Shown in pieces: positions 1 to 6,382 of a stretch of 6,629 nt of DNA. The notes beneath the pieces are model-generated. The model did no database searches. It was given only the letters and a program-made list of their open reading frames with translations, and was not told the origin of the DNA. Made by a program: the position numbers and the translations under genes. This DNA comes from an uncultured Sphingobacteriia bacterium (GTDB taxonomy: Bacteria; Bacteroidota; Bacteroidia; Chitinophagales; Chitinophagaceae): positions 1 to 6,629 of the forward strand of contig CAMFKK010000140.1 of the NCBI GenBank assembly GCA_945957225.1, in the 5' to 3' direction. Numbering within the stretch: the first letter of the stretch is position 1; each line of letters starts with the position of its first letter.

Positions 1-497
1 CTATGATACTGACTCTTACTGGTTGATTCTGAAATGCCTAGTTGTTCTGCAATGGCTTTATGACTCAGGTCTTCTATAGCATAAAGGTTGAAGATTTCTC
101 TACACCCATCTGGTAAGGCCTTGATCTGTTGGTGTAAGAGGTCTAAGCTCACTGTCTTCCACCATGCCATTTCTTCTTCGTCTGCTCTTTCTTCTAAATG
201 CTCTTCCCAGGGTTCTAATCTGATTTGTTTTTTACTATGCCGGATACATTCATTCACTACAATCTTTCTTAACCATCCGCCAAATTGCAAGGGCTCTTTT
301 AATTGGCTCAATTTTTTAAAAGCTTGTATAAAAGCGTCTTGCAAAATATCTTCAGCCTGCTCTCTGTTGCCCGTCATTCTAATGCAAATCTGAAACATGG
401 CTTTGCTGTACAGCTCATACAACCGACCCTGCGCCAAAGCATTGCCCTTCATGGCTTCTTGCACCAGTGTTGCAGGTATGTTGTTAGTTGCTTCCAA
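1..497 (-). CDS. ECF-type RNA polymerase sigma factor (sigma-70 family), 3' end cut by the window edge
   Basis: This is an alternative sigma factor that would direct RNA polymerase to a stress- or envelope-responsive promoter set. The visible 165 codons read through region 2 (RLYELYSKAMFQICIRM, then EDILQDAFIQAFKKL, which is the core-binding and -10 helix segment, then GGWLRKIVVNECIR). A charged linker follows, then region 4 with the helix-turn-helix SHKAIAEQLGISESTSKSQ, where the frame leaves the window. The start is uncertain. No ATG lies upstream of the conserved region-2 helix (LVQEAMKGNALAQ). TTG at 497 keeps that helix whole, GTG at 464 would cut it, and ATG at 452 would begin inside it, so I chose 497. 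The frame is closed upstream by a TAG inside the 3' end of lptC. It follows lptC on the same strand after 82 bp, so it may be read from the upstream operon or from its own promoter; I see no clear promoter. The target regulon and any anti-sigma factor cannot be seen here. Confidence 0.9.
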   Translation of the reverse strand, partial: MEATNNIPATLVQEAMKGNALAQGRLYELYSKAMFQICIRMTGNREQAEDILQDAFIQAFKKLSQLKEPLQFGGWLRKIVVNECIRHSKKQIRLEPWEEHLEERADEEEMAWWKTVSLDLLHQQIKALPDGCREIFNLYAIEDLSHKAIAEQLGISESTSKSQYH

Positions 498-579
498 ATC
501 TTGTACAGTTATAAGAGTGCTCGAATGGAAAAAGGTTGGAAATATTCCTAAAAAATCTTTGCTGCTTAAATGGTCGGCC

Positions 580-1170
580 TTATTTGACCGTGCTACTATC
601 CGGAACTACAAAAAAACTGCCGGGCTGAATATGGTTAATATGCACGTCTGCCAGGTTCTGATCTGAATTAAAACCAATCCCAAATAGTCGCTGGCGCGAT
701 GGGTTGGACTGGCTAATAAATACTTCTTTTTCGGTTGAGAACCGCTGTGTGTTTTGATCCCAGATCAGTTCTTTGCAAATCAGGGTATCGCCTTTGATAT
801 TGAATACAATCACGCTATCGCGTAAGAAAATCTTGCTATCTCGCTCTATATAAGAGCCATATCGTGCAAACAATTTGCTTTGCAATTTTAGGCTGTCTGT
901 AAAAAAATCAACCCTTAAGGTTTTGGGGTATTCTACTTTTCTGCCATTCTCATCCATACTCAACAACATCAGTGGTGCCGTTAGTTTGGCCCTGGTCTTG
1001 CCGTCCTGACTCATATAGCTCAAGACATTATTGGCCTCATCTACACCCTTCACTTTTACGCCCAAATTCTTCACCACATTAATATCATTCTCACAACCCG
1101 TACACACAAAAAAGCAGCCTATAACAATGGCTGCTAATCTTGTTCTTTTATGTAAAATAAGATTAATCAT
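580..1170 (-). CDS. lptC: LPS export system lipoprotein LptC
   Basis: LptC takes lipopolysaccharide from the LptBFG ABC transporter and passes it to LptA in the periplasmic bridge to the outer membrane. The 196-residue protein starts with a basic N-region (HKRTR), a short hydrophobic segment (about residues 12-22) and a lipobox ending VCTGC, so Cys26 should be lipidated after signal peptidase II cleavage. The mature start CEND and the following beta-rich domain (TRAKLTAPLML, then KTLRVDFF, then SKIFLRDSVIVFNIKGDTLICKELIW) match the repeated strand pattern of Bacteroidota LptC. Unlike the E. coli protein, which is anchored by a transmembrane helix, this one would be held by its lipid. Its ATG overlaps the stop of the upstream OMP gene by 8 bp (ATGATTAA), implying coupled translation. 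The call rests on family resemblance and the envelope context; LptA and LptBFG are not in the window. Confidence 0.85.
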   Translation of the reverse strand: MINLILHKRTRLAAIVIGCFFVCTGCENDINVVKNLGVKVKGVDEANNVLSYMSQDGKTRAKLTAPLMLLSMDENGRKVEYPKTLRVDFFTDSLKLQSKLFARYGSYIERDSKIFLRDSVIVFNIKGDTLICKELIWDQNTQRFSTEKEVFISQSNPSRQRLFGIGFNSDQNLADVHINHIQPGSFFVVPDSSTVK

Positions 1171-2515
1171 ATTTACGTGGTTGGAACCAAAGATCGCTCA
1201 AACTCAGACCAAAAGACAAACGGATAAAGTTTTCTGTAATATTATTAACAGAAGTACCACGTTTGCCAAATTGTATAGCGGTATTGACAATGGTAAACTG
1301 ACTGTTATAAGTATTCCATTTTCTAACTGGGATCCCTAATCCAAAAGATCCCCCAGTTGTTTTTAGTCCATTACCATCAGCGTTAATGCCTTCCTGACCA
1401 GTAAAGAACCCAAAACGATAATTCACGGTTCCCCAATAAGATCTTCCACTAACAGGGTCTGGTGAAATTTGTGCTCCCACTTTGAACATCCAACTATCAT
1501 TTAAAGCATCGGCCTGGCCATAGTATTTATATTGACTCCATTTGGTAGCCGTATATTCTGCACCAATGCTCCAGATATCAAACAATCCCCTTGGGGCTAA
1601 TACGGTTTTTCTAAATGTAATACCAGCGGCATAATTGGATGGCATGGTGATGGTTCCTTTTTGATTGGCCACATTATACACCGTGTCAATACCAACCAAC
1701 TCGCCTATAGAATTAAAGGTAACAGTAGTACGGTCAATATCTTGTTTGGCCTTCATGTCATTACCTATGGTTCCACTCACACCCAATCTTACCAAATAGG
1801 TTTCAGTGGTTTTGATTCTTGGGATATTGACTTTTTTAACGGCAAATTCCCACTGACTACCTCCAGACAAGAACAGTCCACTAAAAGTACTGCTAGATCC
1901 AGATTTAGATTGTTTGTAGGCAATAGAATCATTGACAAAACTCACAAAAGTAGAAACCTCTTTTCGGCCAAAATTGATACCGGTATTAAACCCAATACTA
2001 AAGCCTTTCCATTTTTTGCCAATGCCAATAAAGGCTTGGTTTAAACCGCCAGAGCCGCTATAAGTTCTCTGAATACTATCTCCAGCAGCTCTTCCTGCTT
2101 CTATAATGCTGTAATTGATTCTGCTCAAGGGTCTAAGACCAAAAGCCATACCAAGACCTTTTTTCTTGTTTAAGGGCATGCCCAAAGCAAAATAAGAAGG
2201 GATTAAGTAGTTAGATCCAAACTTTCCAGAGGGATTATTGCTTCTAAGTGTTCTAGAATCATAGGTCAATCCTATGTCATAAGAAATCAGAAACAAATTG
2301 CTATAAGCGGCTGGATTGGCAAAATTCACGGATTGACCGTTGTTATTTGCCGTACCATCGGCGTAAGCCGCACCCAAACCACCCATTCCTCGGCTATTAA
2401 TATGTTGTCCTTGAAAAAAATCACCCATTCCGTAACGGGAATAAGGCGAATTCTCCTGGGCATGCACAGAAAGCATTGAGAAAACGGCAATTGTTGCCGT
2501 AAAAAACCTAAACAT
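1163..2515 (-). CDS. Putative beta-barrel outer-membrane protein, Bacteroidota-conserved, FadL/PorV-like, function unknown
   Basis: The 450-residue product has a signal peptide (MFRFFTATIAVFSMLSVHA, likely cut before Q20) followed by NSPYSRYGMGDFF and RGMGGLGAAYADG. This opening is one I associate with a conserved Bacteroidota family often called hypothetical or OmpP1/FadL-like. The rest alternates amphipathic strand-like stretches (GFSIGFNTGINFGRKEVSTFVSF, YRFGFFTGQEG) with polar loops, and ends LSFGLSLSDLWFQPRKYD, as expected of a barrel. I chose ATG at 2515 because it gives a compact signal peptide and an 8-bp overlap with coaX. An in-frame ATG at 2536 would add seven residues, overlap coaX by 29 bp, and has AAAGG five bases upstream, so it remains possible. 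Position between coaX and lptC suggests an envelope role. The substrate, if it is a channel, cannot be inferred. Confidence 0.75.
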   Translation of the reverse strand: MFRFFTATIAVFSMLSVHAQENSPYSRYGMGDFFQGQHINSRGMGGLGAAYADGTANNNGQSVNFANPAAYSNLFLISYDIGLTYDSRTLRSNNPSGKFGSNYLIPSYFALGMPLNKKKGLGMAFGLRPLSRINYSIIEAGRAAGDSIQRTYSGSGGLNQAFIGIGKKWKGFSIGFNTGINFGRKEVSTFVSFVNDSIAYKQSKSGSSSTFSGLFLSGGSQWEFAVKKVNIPRIKTTETYLVRLGVSGTIGNDMKAKQDIDRTTVTFNSIGELVGIDTVYNVANQKGTITMPSNYAAGITFRKTVLAPRGLFDIWSIGAEYTATKWSQYKYYGQADALNDSWMFKVGAQISPDPVSGRSYWGTVNYRFGFFTGQEGINADGNGLKTTGGSFGLGIPVRKWNTYNSQFTIVNTAIQFGKRGTSVNNITENFIRLSFGLSLSDLWFQPRKYD

Positions 2516-3236
2516 TGTTAAACTCACTGATCGCATACAGGCCTTTATAAATTAGGTAAGGGTCGGCAAATATCTTGTTTTTTAAGTGTGGTACAAAAAA
2601 AGCCATATCCCCCCCGGTTAATAGCACGTTAAAGTTGTTGAATTTCAATGCATAAGCATCAATAATTCCGTCAATTTCTTTGGCCATTCCCAGGATAACA
2701 CCGCTCAAAAGGTTGGTTTTGGTGTCATAACCTATTAATGGAAAGTTGTTTTCGGCCTCTACCAGGGGTAATAATGCCGTGTATTCGTGCATGGAACGGA
2801 AGCGCATTTGCATGCCTGGAGAAATGCTCCCACCCAAAAATTCGTGGCTAGGATTTACATAGTTATAGGTGATGCAAGTACCCAATCCAATCACCAGATT
2901 GTGCTGTTTTGGAAATAAATCCACCGCAGCAGCCACGGCCGCCAGTCTATCTGCTCCAATGGTCTCGGGTTTGCCCACCGGCGTGCTAAAGGGAATCTTG
3001 CTGGTATGACCCAGTTTGTGAAACAGGGTTGAAGCTGCCAAAACGGTTTCTACCTCCGGATCATGGTTAATCACGGAAGCCAAAATAGACTTATCAGGTT
3101 GAAAACTATTGATCAGTGTCTGAACCGTATCTGGATGGCCATTTTCAAGCACCACCATCTCAAGCAATTCCCTGCCTTGAAAAAGGGCGCATTTTAGTCT
3201 GGTATTGCCAAAATCAAAACAACAGGTTTTTTGCAT
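2508..3236 (-). CDS. coaX: Type III pantothenate kinase
   Basis: CoaX phosphorylates pantothenate with ATP, the first step of coenzyme A synthesis; type III enzymes belong to the ASKHA fold, need a monovalent cation and resist feedback by CoA. The 242 residues carry the phosphate-binding start FDFGNTRLK (Asp8), the GADRL motif (94-98, with Asp96 matching the catalytic Asp of the family), GLGTCITY (117-124), and GGSISPGMQMRFRSMHEYTALLP (135-157), which contributes to the pantothenate pocket and dimer interface. Length is normal. Where most members have an Asp before the GT of the middle motif, this protein has Gly117. I chose ATG at 3236 because it puts the DxGNT motif at the expected distance from the N-terminus; extending upstream would need a TTG at 3266 and add a proline/threonine-rich tail unlike the family. 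It is the first gene of the coaX-OMP-lptC run and is divergent from the glycosyltransferase at 3311. Confidence 0.92.
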   Translation of the reverse strand: MQKTCCFDFGNTRLKCALFQGRELLEMVVLENGHPDTVQTLINSFQPDKSILASVINHDPEVETVLAASTLFHKLGHTSKIPFSTPVGKPETIGADRLAAVAAAVDLFPKQHNLVIGLGTCITYNYVNPSHEFLGGSISPGMQMRFRSMHEYTALLPLVEAENNFPLIGYDTKTNLLSGVILGMAKEIDGIIDAYALKFNNFNVLLTGGDMAFFVPHLKNKIFADPYLIYKGLYAISEFNNV

Positions 3237-3310
3237 GGTATTGGTATGTGTGGGAATAGTAGGCAAGATGCAAAAGATTTCGGTTCTTTGGCGGAATTAT
3301 TGAAAGGAAT
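3237..3310. promoter_or_regulatory. Divergent intergenic spacer expected to hold promoters for coaX and the GT2-like gene
   Basis: These 74 bases separate two outward-facing starts, so both transcription units should begin here or inside the opposite gene. I could not find a convincing Bacteroidota TAnnTTTG/TTTG pair on either strand. The one clear signal is GAAAGGA at 3302-3308, two bases before the ATG at 3311, which may serve as a Shine-Dalgarno site for the glycosyltransferase, although the spacing is short. The promoter role is inferred from gene orientation only. Confidence 0.35.
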
Positions 3311-4189
3311 ATGAAAATTTCAGGTTTTACCATCATTCGCAACGCGGTTATGAACGATTATCCCGTGTTAGAAGCCATCAAATCCATTTTACCCGTGGTA
3401 GATGAAATGGTGGTGCTGGTGGGTGATTCTACCGATGAAACCTTGGCCCTGATTGAATCCATTGGAGACAGCAAAATCAAAATTCATCATTCTATTTGGG
3501 ATACTAGTCTTAGAAGTGGAGGCGCCGTATTGGCAGTAGAAACCAATAAAGCCTTTCAATTAATTGACCCTAACGCAGATTGGGCCTTCTATATTCAAGG
3601 GGATGAAGCAGTTCATGAGCAATACCATGCAGCTATTAGAGAAGCATGTGTTCAGTACAAAGATGACCCCAAAGTAGAAGGTCTGTTGTTTAAGTACCTG
3701 CATTTTTATGGTACCTATGATTATGTGGGCGATAGTAGAAAATGGTACCACCGAGAAGTTCGCGTAATCAAGAACAACAAAACCATTCACGCCTATAAAG
3801 ACGCACAGGGTTTTCGCGTTGGTGAAGCCGATAGAAAGATTGCTGTAAAACCCATTGAAGCTTATATTTATCACTATGGATGGGTGAAATCTTTGGAGCA
3901 AATGATCCAAAAACAAAAATATGTTTCTCAGTTTTGGGTAGGGGAAGATCAAATGCAACGCGTCATGGAAGCCGAGAACTTTTTTGACTTTTCAGACTTT
4001 GATTCTTTGGCAAAATTTACCGGTACACACCCTGTTGTGATGAAGGAAAGAATTGCCAGCAAGAACCTTCAAGTAGACTTAGATATTCAACAGAAAAAAT
4101 TCAGCTTAAAGGAAAAATTCCTTTATCATTTTGAAAAAATCACAGGGATTAGGCCTTTTGATTTTAAGAATTATAAGATCATTCGCTAG
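3311..4189 (+). CDS. Glycosyltransferase, family 2-like (GT-A fold)
   Basis: This is a predicted cytosolic enzyme that moves a sugar from a nucleotide-sugar donor to a lipid-linked or LPS-core acceptor. The N-terminal half has a GT-A layout: first strand KISGFTIIRNA (2-12), second strand DEMVVLVGDSTDET (31-44), which resembles the nucleotide-binding DnSsDgT motif of GT2, and FYIQGDEAVHE (93-103), where QGDE takes the place of the metal-binding DxD. Further on, HYGWV (188-192) and the preceding aromatic and basic stretch look like the acceptor-side region of Bacteroidota relatives. There are no transmembrane segments, so membrane association would be peripheral. The 292-residue length is normal for such proteins. 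The gene stands alone on its strand, has a possible AAAGGA site before the ATG, and its 3' end overlaps the convergent ligase-like gene by 11 bp. Donor, acceptor and linkage cannot be read from sequence. Confidence 0.85.
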   Translation: MKISGFTIIRNAVMNDYPVLEAIKSILPVVDEMVVLVGDSTDETLALIESIGDSKIKIHHSIWDTSLRSGGAVLAVETNKAFQLIDPNADWAFYIQGDEAVHEQYHAAIREACVQYKDDPKVEGLLFKYLHFYGTYDYVGDSRKWYHREVRVIKNNKTIHAYKDAQGFRVGEADRKIAVKPIEAYIYHYGWVKSLEQMIQKQKYVSQFWVGEDQMQRVMEAENFFDFSDFDSLAKFTGTHPVVMKERIASKNLQVDLDIQQKKFSLKEKFLYHFEKITGIRPFDFKNYKIIR

Positions 4190-5363
4190 CGCGATGCTCC
4201 ATGGCTTGCTGCCAATATAAAGCCAGTGGAAATAGGTGCAGGAATGCTCCGAACTGGTAGTTCAAAGTGGTTTCTATCAAACAACTAATGGCTATAGCAA
4301 TAGTCCAAATAACCAGACCAGGTTCTCTCAATTTGATACCCTGCCAAATAGGATAGAGTAGCCATCCACTAAACAAGATCATCGTCCACCAACCAGCACC
4401 CAGCCACCAGAACAACCACTGGTTAAATGGCCATCCAAATTCTGTGCTTTGTCCCTTAAAGAGTTTGGAAAAAGAGGCTGAAAGGGTTGCTGGAATGCCT
4501 GCCCAGCCTGCATTTGAATGCCCTTCTTGAATGGCTTGCCAAGCAGCCCAATTAATAGCCCTTCTGGTTCCATCGGAATAAGTGGGGTTGTATTGCTGTG
4601 GCTGAAATTGTTTCCATTCCCAAATGCTAAAAGCAATTTTTTGTTGTACCGTAGGGAAGAGAAAATAGGCGCTTGTTATTAGCACAAGTGCAATGGCTAT
4701 CAGGAATCCTGCTTTATTATTAGTGATGGCTTGTAATTTTTTCCATTCCAATAATGGGTAAATCAAAATGGTCAAAATTAGTATGGCCCAACCCGTTCTT
4801 ACAGACAAGAATACAATGATGATGGCTAAGACAGCAGCTAAAAAAAAGCGAGTTTTCTTTTGCAGAATGGGTTGGGTTAAGAGCAATAAAAAACTGGCAC
4901 AGAGAAAAATTGAAAAGCGCACATGGTCTGTGTCCATAAACGTGGGCAAACTCTTTCCTTGGCCATAATCCTGCACGGCAGAAAAGGAATGCGTGATATA
5001 ATATCCAATGGGATAAGCAACACCAATCAATGTGGCTGCTAACCAGATCTTAATCCAATGGTTTTGTCTAATCTCACTAGCAGTTGTTTGTACCACCAAA
5101 ACCGTAGCCGGATACATGGCCCAGGTAAGTGCCAGGTCTCCATTGGGCTGGGACATTGGTCCTTGGTATGCGCCCAAAAGCCATAGGGCCATTGGAACCA
5201 GACTCCAGATGAAGAGCGGATTTTTCCATGAGAGCTGTTTCCAACCAATGACTATGGCATAGATACACCAGACACCTTGGGTTAGAGACATAAGGGCCCT
5301 ACTCCAAAACATGCCCGATAGCAGCAAGACGAATAAGAAAATAGGAATTTGTTTTTTTAACAT
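4179..5363 (-). CDS. O-antigen ligase/polymerase-like polytopic membrane protein (WaaL/Wzy type)
   Basis: Proteins of this group transfer or polymerise undecaprenyl-linked glycans on the periplasmic face of the inner membrane. The 394 residues contain about nine to eleven hydrophobic segments (for example 6-25, 50-66, 104-122, 150-167, 173-188, 218-236, 316-336) and one long periplasmic loop (about 240-310). Family marks include DTDHVRFS (144-151), SVRTGW (187-192, with Arg189 in the place of the conserved ligase Arg), and SDGTRRAINWAAWQAI (263-278), the R..W..A block of the Wzy_C domain. The WaaL motif H[NSQ]x9Gxx[GTY] lines up with residues 313-327 except that His is Phe313. I chose ATG at 5363; a TTG two codons upstream is the only close alternative. 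GAAGAA lies about seven bases before the ATG. The gene converges with the GT2-like gene and is divergent from meaB. A role in LPS or a secreted glycan is inferred; ligase and polymerase cannot be told apart here. Confidence 0.8.
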   Translation of the reverse strand: MLKKQIPIFLFVLLLSGMFWSRALMSLTQGVWCIYAIVIGWKQLSWKNPLFIWSLVPMALWLLGAYQGPMSQPNGDLALTWAMYPATVLVVQTTASEIRQNHWIKIWLAATLIGVAYPIGYYITHSFSAVQDYGQGKSLPTFMDTDHVRFSIFLCASFLLLLTQPILQKKTRFFLAAVLAIIIVFLSVRTGWAILILTILIYPLLEWKKLQAITNNKAGFLIAIALVLITSAYFLFPTVQQKIAFSIWEWKQFQPQQYNPTYSDGTRRAINWAAWQAIQEGHSNAGWAGIPATLSASFSKLFKGQSTEFGWPFNQWLFWWLGAGWWTMILFSGWLLYPIWQGIKLREPGLVIWTIAIAISCLIETTLNYQFGAFLHLFPLALYWQQAMEHRASE

Positions 5364-5479
5364 AGTCAATTCTTCAATGCTACTGATTTTTTGGGAGATG
5401 CCGTTAGGATCCTATTTCTATTTGTAAAATTTTCTGCTAATTGGCTGCACCGTCTTACATTTAGGCCCAGCTAATCAAC
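5364..5479. promoter_or_regulatory. Divergent spacer between the ligase-like gene and meaB
   Basis: These 116 bases lie between two outward-facing starts and should hold promoters for both. A weak candidate for the meaB direction is TCTATTTG at 5417-5424, one mismatch from the Bacteroidota -7 consensus TAnnTTTG, with a TTTG at 5390-5393. The 23-base gap between them is longer than the usual spacing, so I do not call a specific promoter. No hairpin or riboswitch-like structure is evident; in particular I see no B12-box element that would tie meaB to cobalamin. Confidence 0.35.
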
Positions 5480-6382
5480 ATGTGGTCTCATCTAGTTAAT
5501 CATATTTTTGCGCAAGAGGTTAAAAGCTTGGCCCGTGCCATTTCACTCATTGAAAATGAAGTGGAAGGCTACCAAGATTTTTTACAACAACTGCCTACTG
5601 GTAAAACCCCTGTAACAGGCATTACCGGCCCTCCCGGTGCTGGGAAAAGCACTTTGGTAGACGCATTGATTGGAAGATGGGTAGCCGAGGGTAAAAAAGT
5701 AGCCGTGCTCTGTGTAGACCCTTCTTCCCCTTTTCATCTAGGGGCACTTTTAGGAGACCGGATCAGGATGAGTGAATGGTACAATGAACCCTTGGTGTTT
5801 ATTAGATCTCTTGCTAGCAGGGGAGCTCTGGGTGGCTTGCATCCACATATCTTAGACATTGTTACTTTATTACAAGCCGCAGGCTTTGACCAGATCTTGG
5901 TGGAGACCGTAGGAGTTGGTCAAAGTGAAATTGATATTACAGGCTTGGCCGATACTACCGTGGTAGTGCTGGTGCCCGAAGCAGGCGATGAAGTTCAAAC
6001 CATGAAAGCCGGACTCATGGAAATTGCAGACATTTTTGTGGTGAATAAAAGTGACCGGCCGGATGCGGGCCGATTTGTCAAAAACCTGTTGGCCATTCTT
6101 CCGCATCCGGCCGCAGACGGCTATCAAATTCCGGTGCTGCAAACAGTAGCTTCCAAGCAGGAAGGGATTATACCATTAGCAGATGCCATTAGCCTACACC
6201 AACAACGCATGCAAGTTTCAAGTAGAAAAGCATGGTTGCTTACAGAGCGCGCTTTTCAATTAATTCAACAACAACGCATGAGCGATATTAATAAAGCTGG
6301 ATTAAAATCAAGTATTGAAGCAGCTATGCAATTGCCTGACTTTAACTTATTCCGTTTCATAGCCCAACAATTTTCTAATTAA
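5480..6382 (+). CDS. meaB: MeaB/ArgK-family GTPase, methylmalonyl-CoA mutase chaperone
   Basis: MeaB is a cytosolic G3E-family GTPase that gates cofactor loading of the adenosylcobalamin-dependent methylmalonyl-CoA mutase and protects it from inactivation. The older name ArgK reflects a mistaken transport-kinase role. The 300 residues show an N-terminal helix (VKSLARAISLIEN), Walker A GPPGAGKST (50-58), the VDPSSPF...LGDRIRM block (79-97), RGALGGLHPHILD (114-126), ETVGVGQSE (142-150, the Walker B/switch region) and NKSD (189-192, guanine specificity). All nucleotide-binding motifs are intact. It is somewhat shorter than the roughly 330-residue E. coli and Methylobacterium proteins, mainly at the ends. 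The mutase subunits are not in the window, which is common because the gene is often unlinked. The stop overlaps the next ATG by one base (TAATG), so it is probably co-translated with the glycosyltransferase downstream. Confidence 0.93.
   Translation: MWSHLVNHIFAQEVKSLARAISLIENEVEGYQDFLQQLPTGKTPVTGITGPPGAGKSTLVDALIGRWVAEGKKVAVLCVDPSSPFHLGALLGDRIRMSEWYNEPLVFIRSLASRGALGGLHPHILDIVTLLQAAGFDQILVETVGVGQSEIDITGLADTTVVVLVPEAGDEVQTMKAGLMEIADIFVVNKSDRPDAGRFVKNLLAILPHPAADGYQIPVLQTVASKQEGIIPLADAISLHQQRMQVSSRKAWLLTERAFQLIQQQRMSDINKAGLKSSIEAAMQLPDFNLFRFIAQQFSN

Noticed and set aside
88..666. Plus-strand open frames across the sigma factor and the end of lptC
   Set aside because: They are antisense to a clearly conserved ECF sigma factor, have no recognisable domain, overlap one another in different frames, and have low-complexity composition typical of shadow frames.
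1661..2044. Plus-strand open frame of 127 codons opposite the outer-membrane protein gene
   Set aside because: The opposing frame has a signal peptide and family features; this one has neither, and no start context.
3560..3958. Minus-strand open frame of 132 codons inside the GT2-like gene
   Set aside because: It lies entirely opposite a well-supported coding frame, shows no family motif, and is explained by the reverse complement of that gene's codons.
4184..4191. CGCTAGCG palindrome as a terminator or protein-binding site
   Set aside because: Eight bases with no loop, no U-tract and location inside two stop codons; too short to support a functional call.
5417..5424. TCTATTTG as a -7 promoter element for meaB
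   Set aside because: One mismatch to TAnnTTTG and a 23-base gap to the upstream TTTG make it no better than chance in AT-rich spacer DNA.
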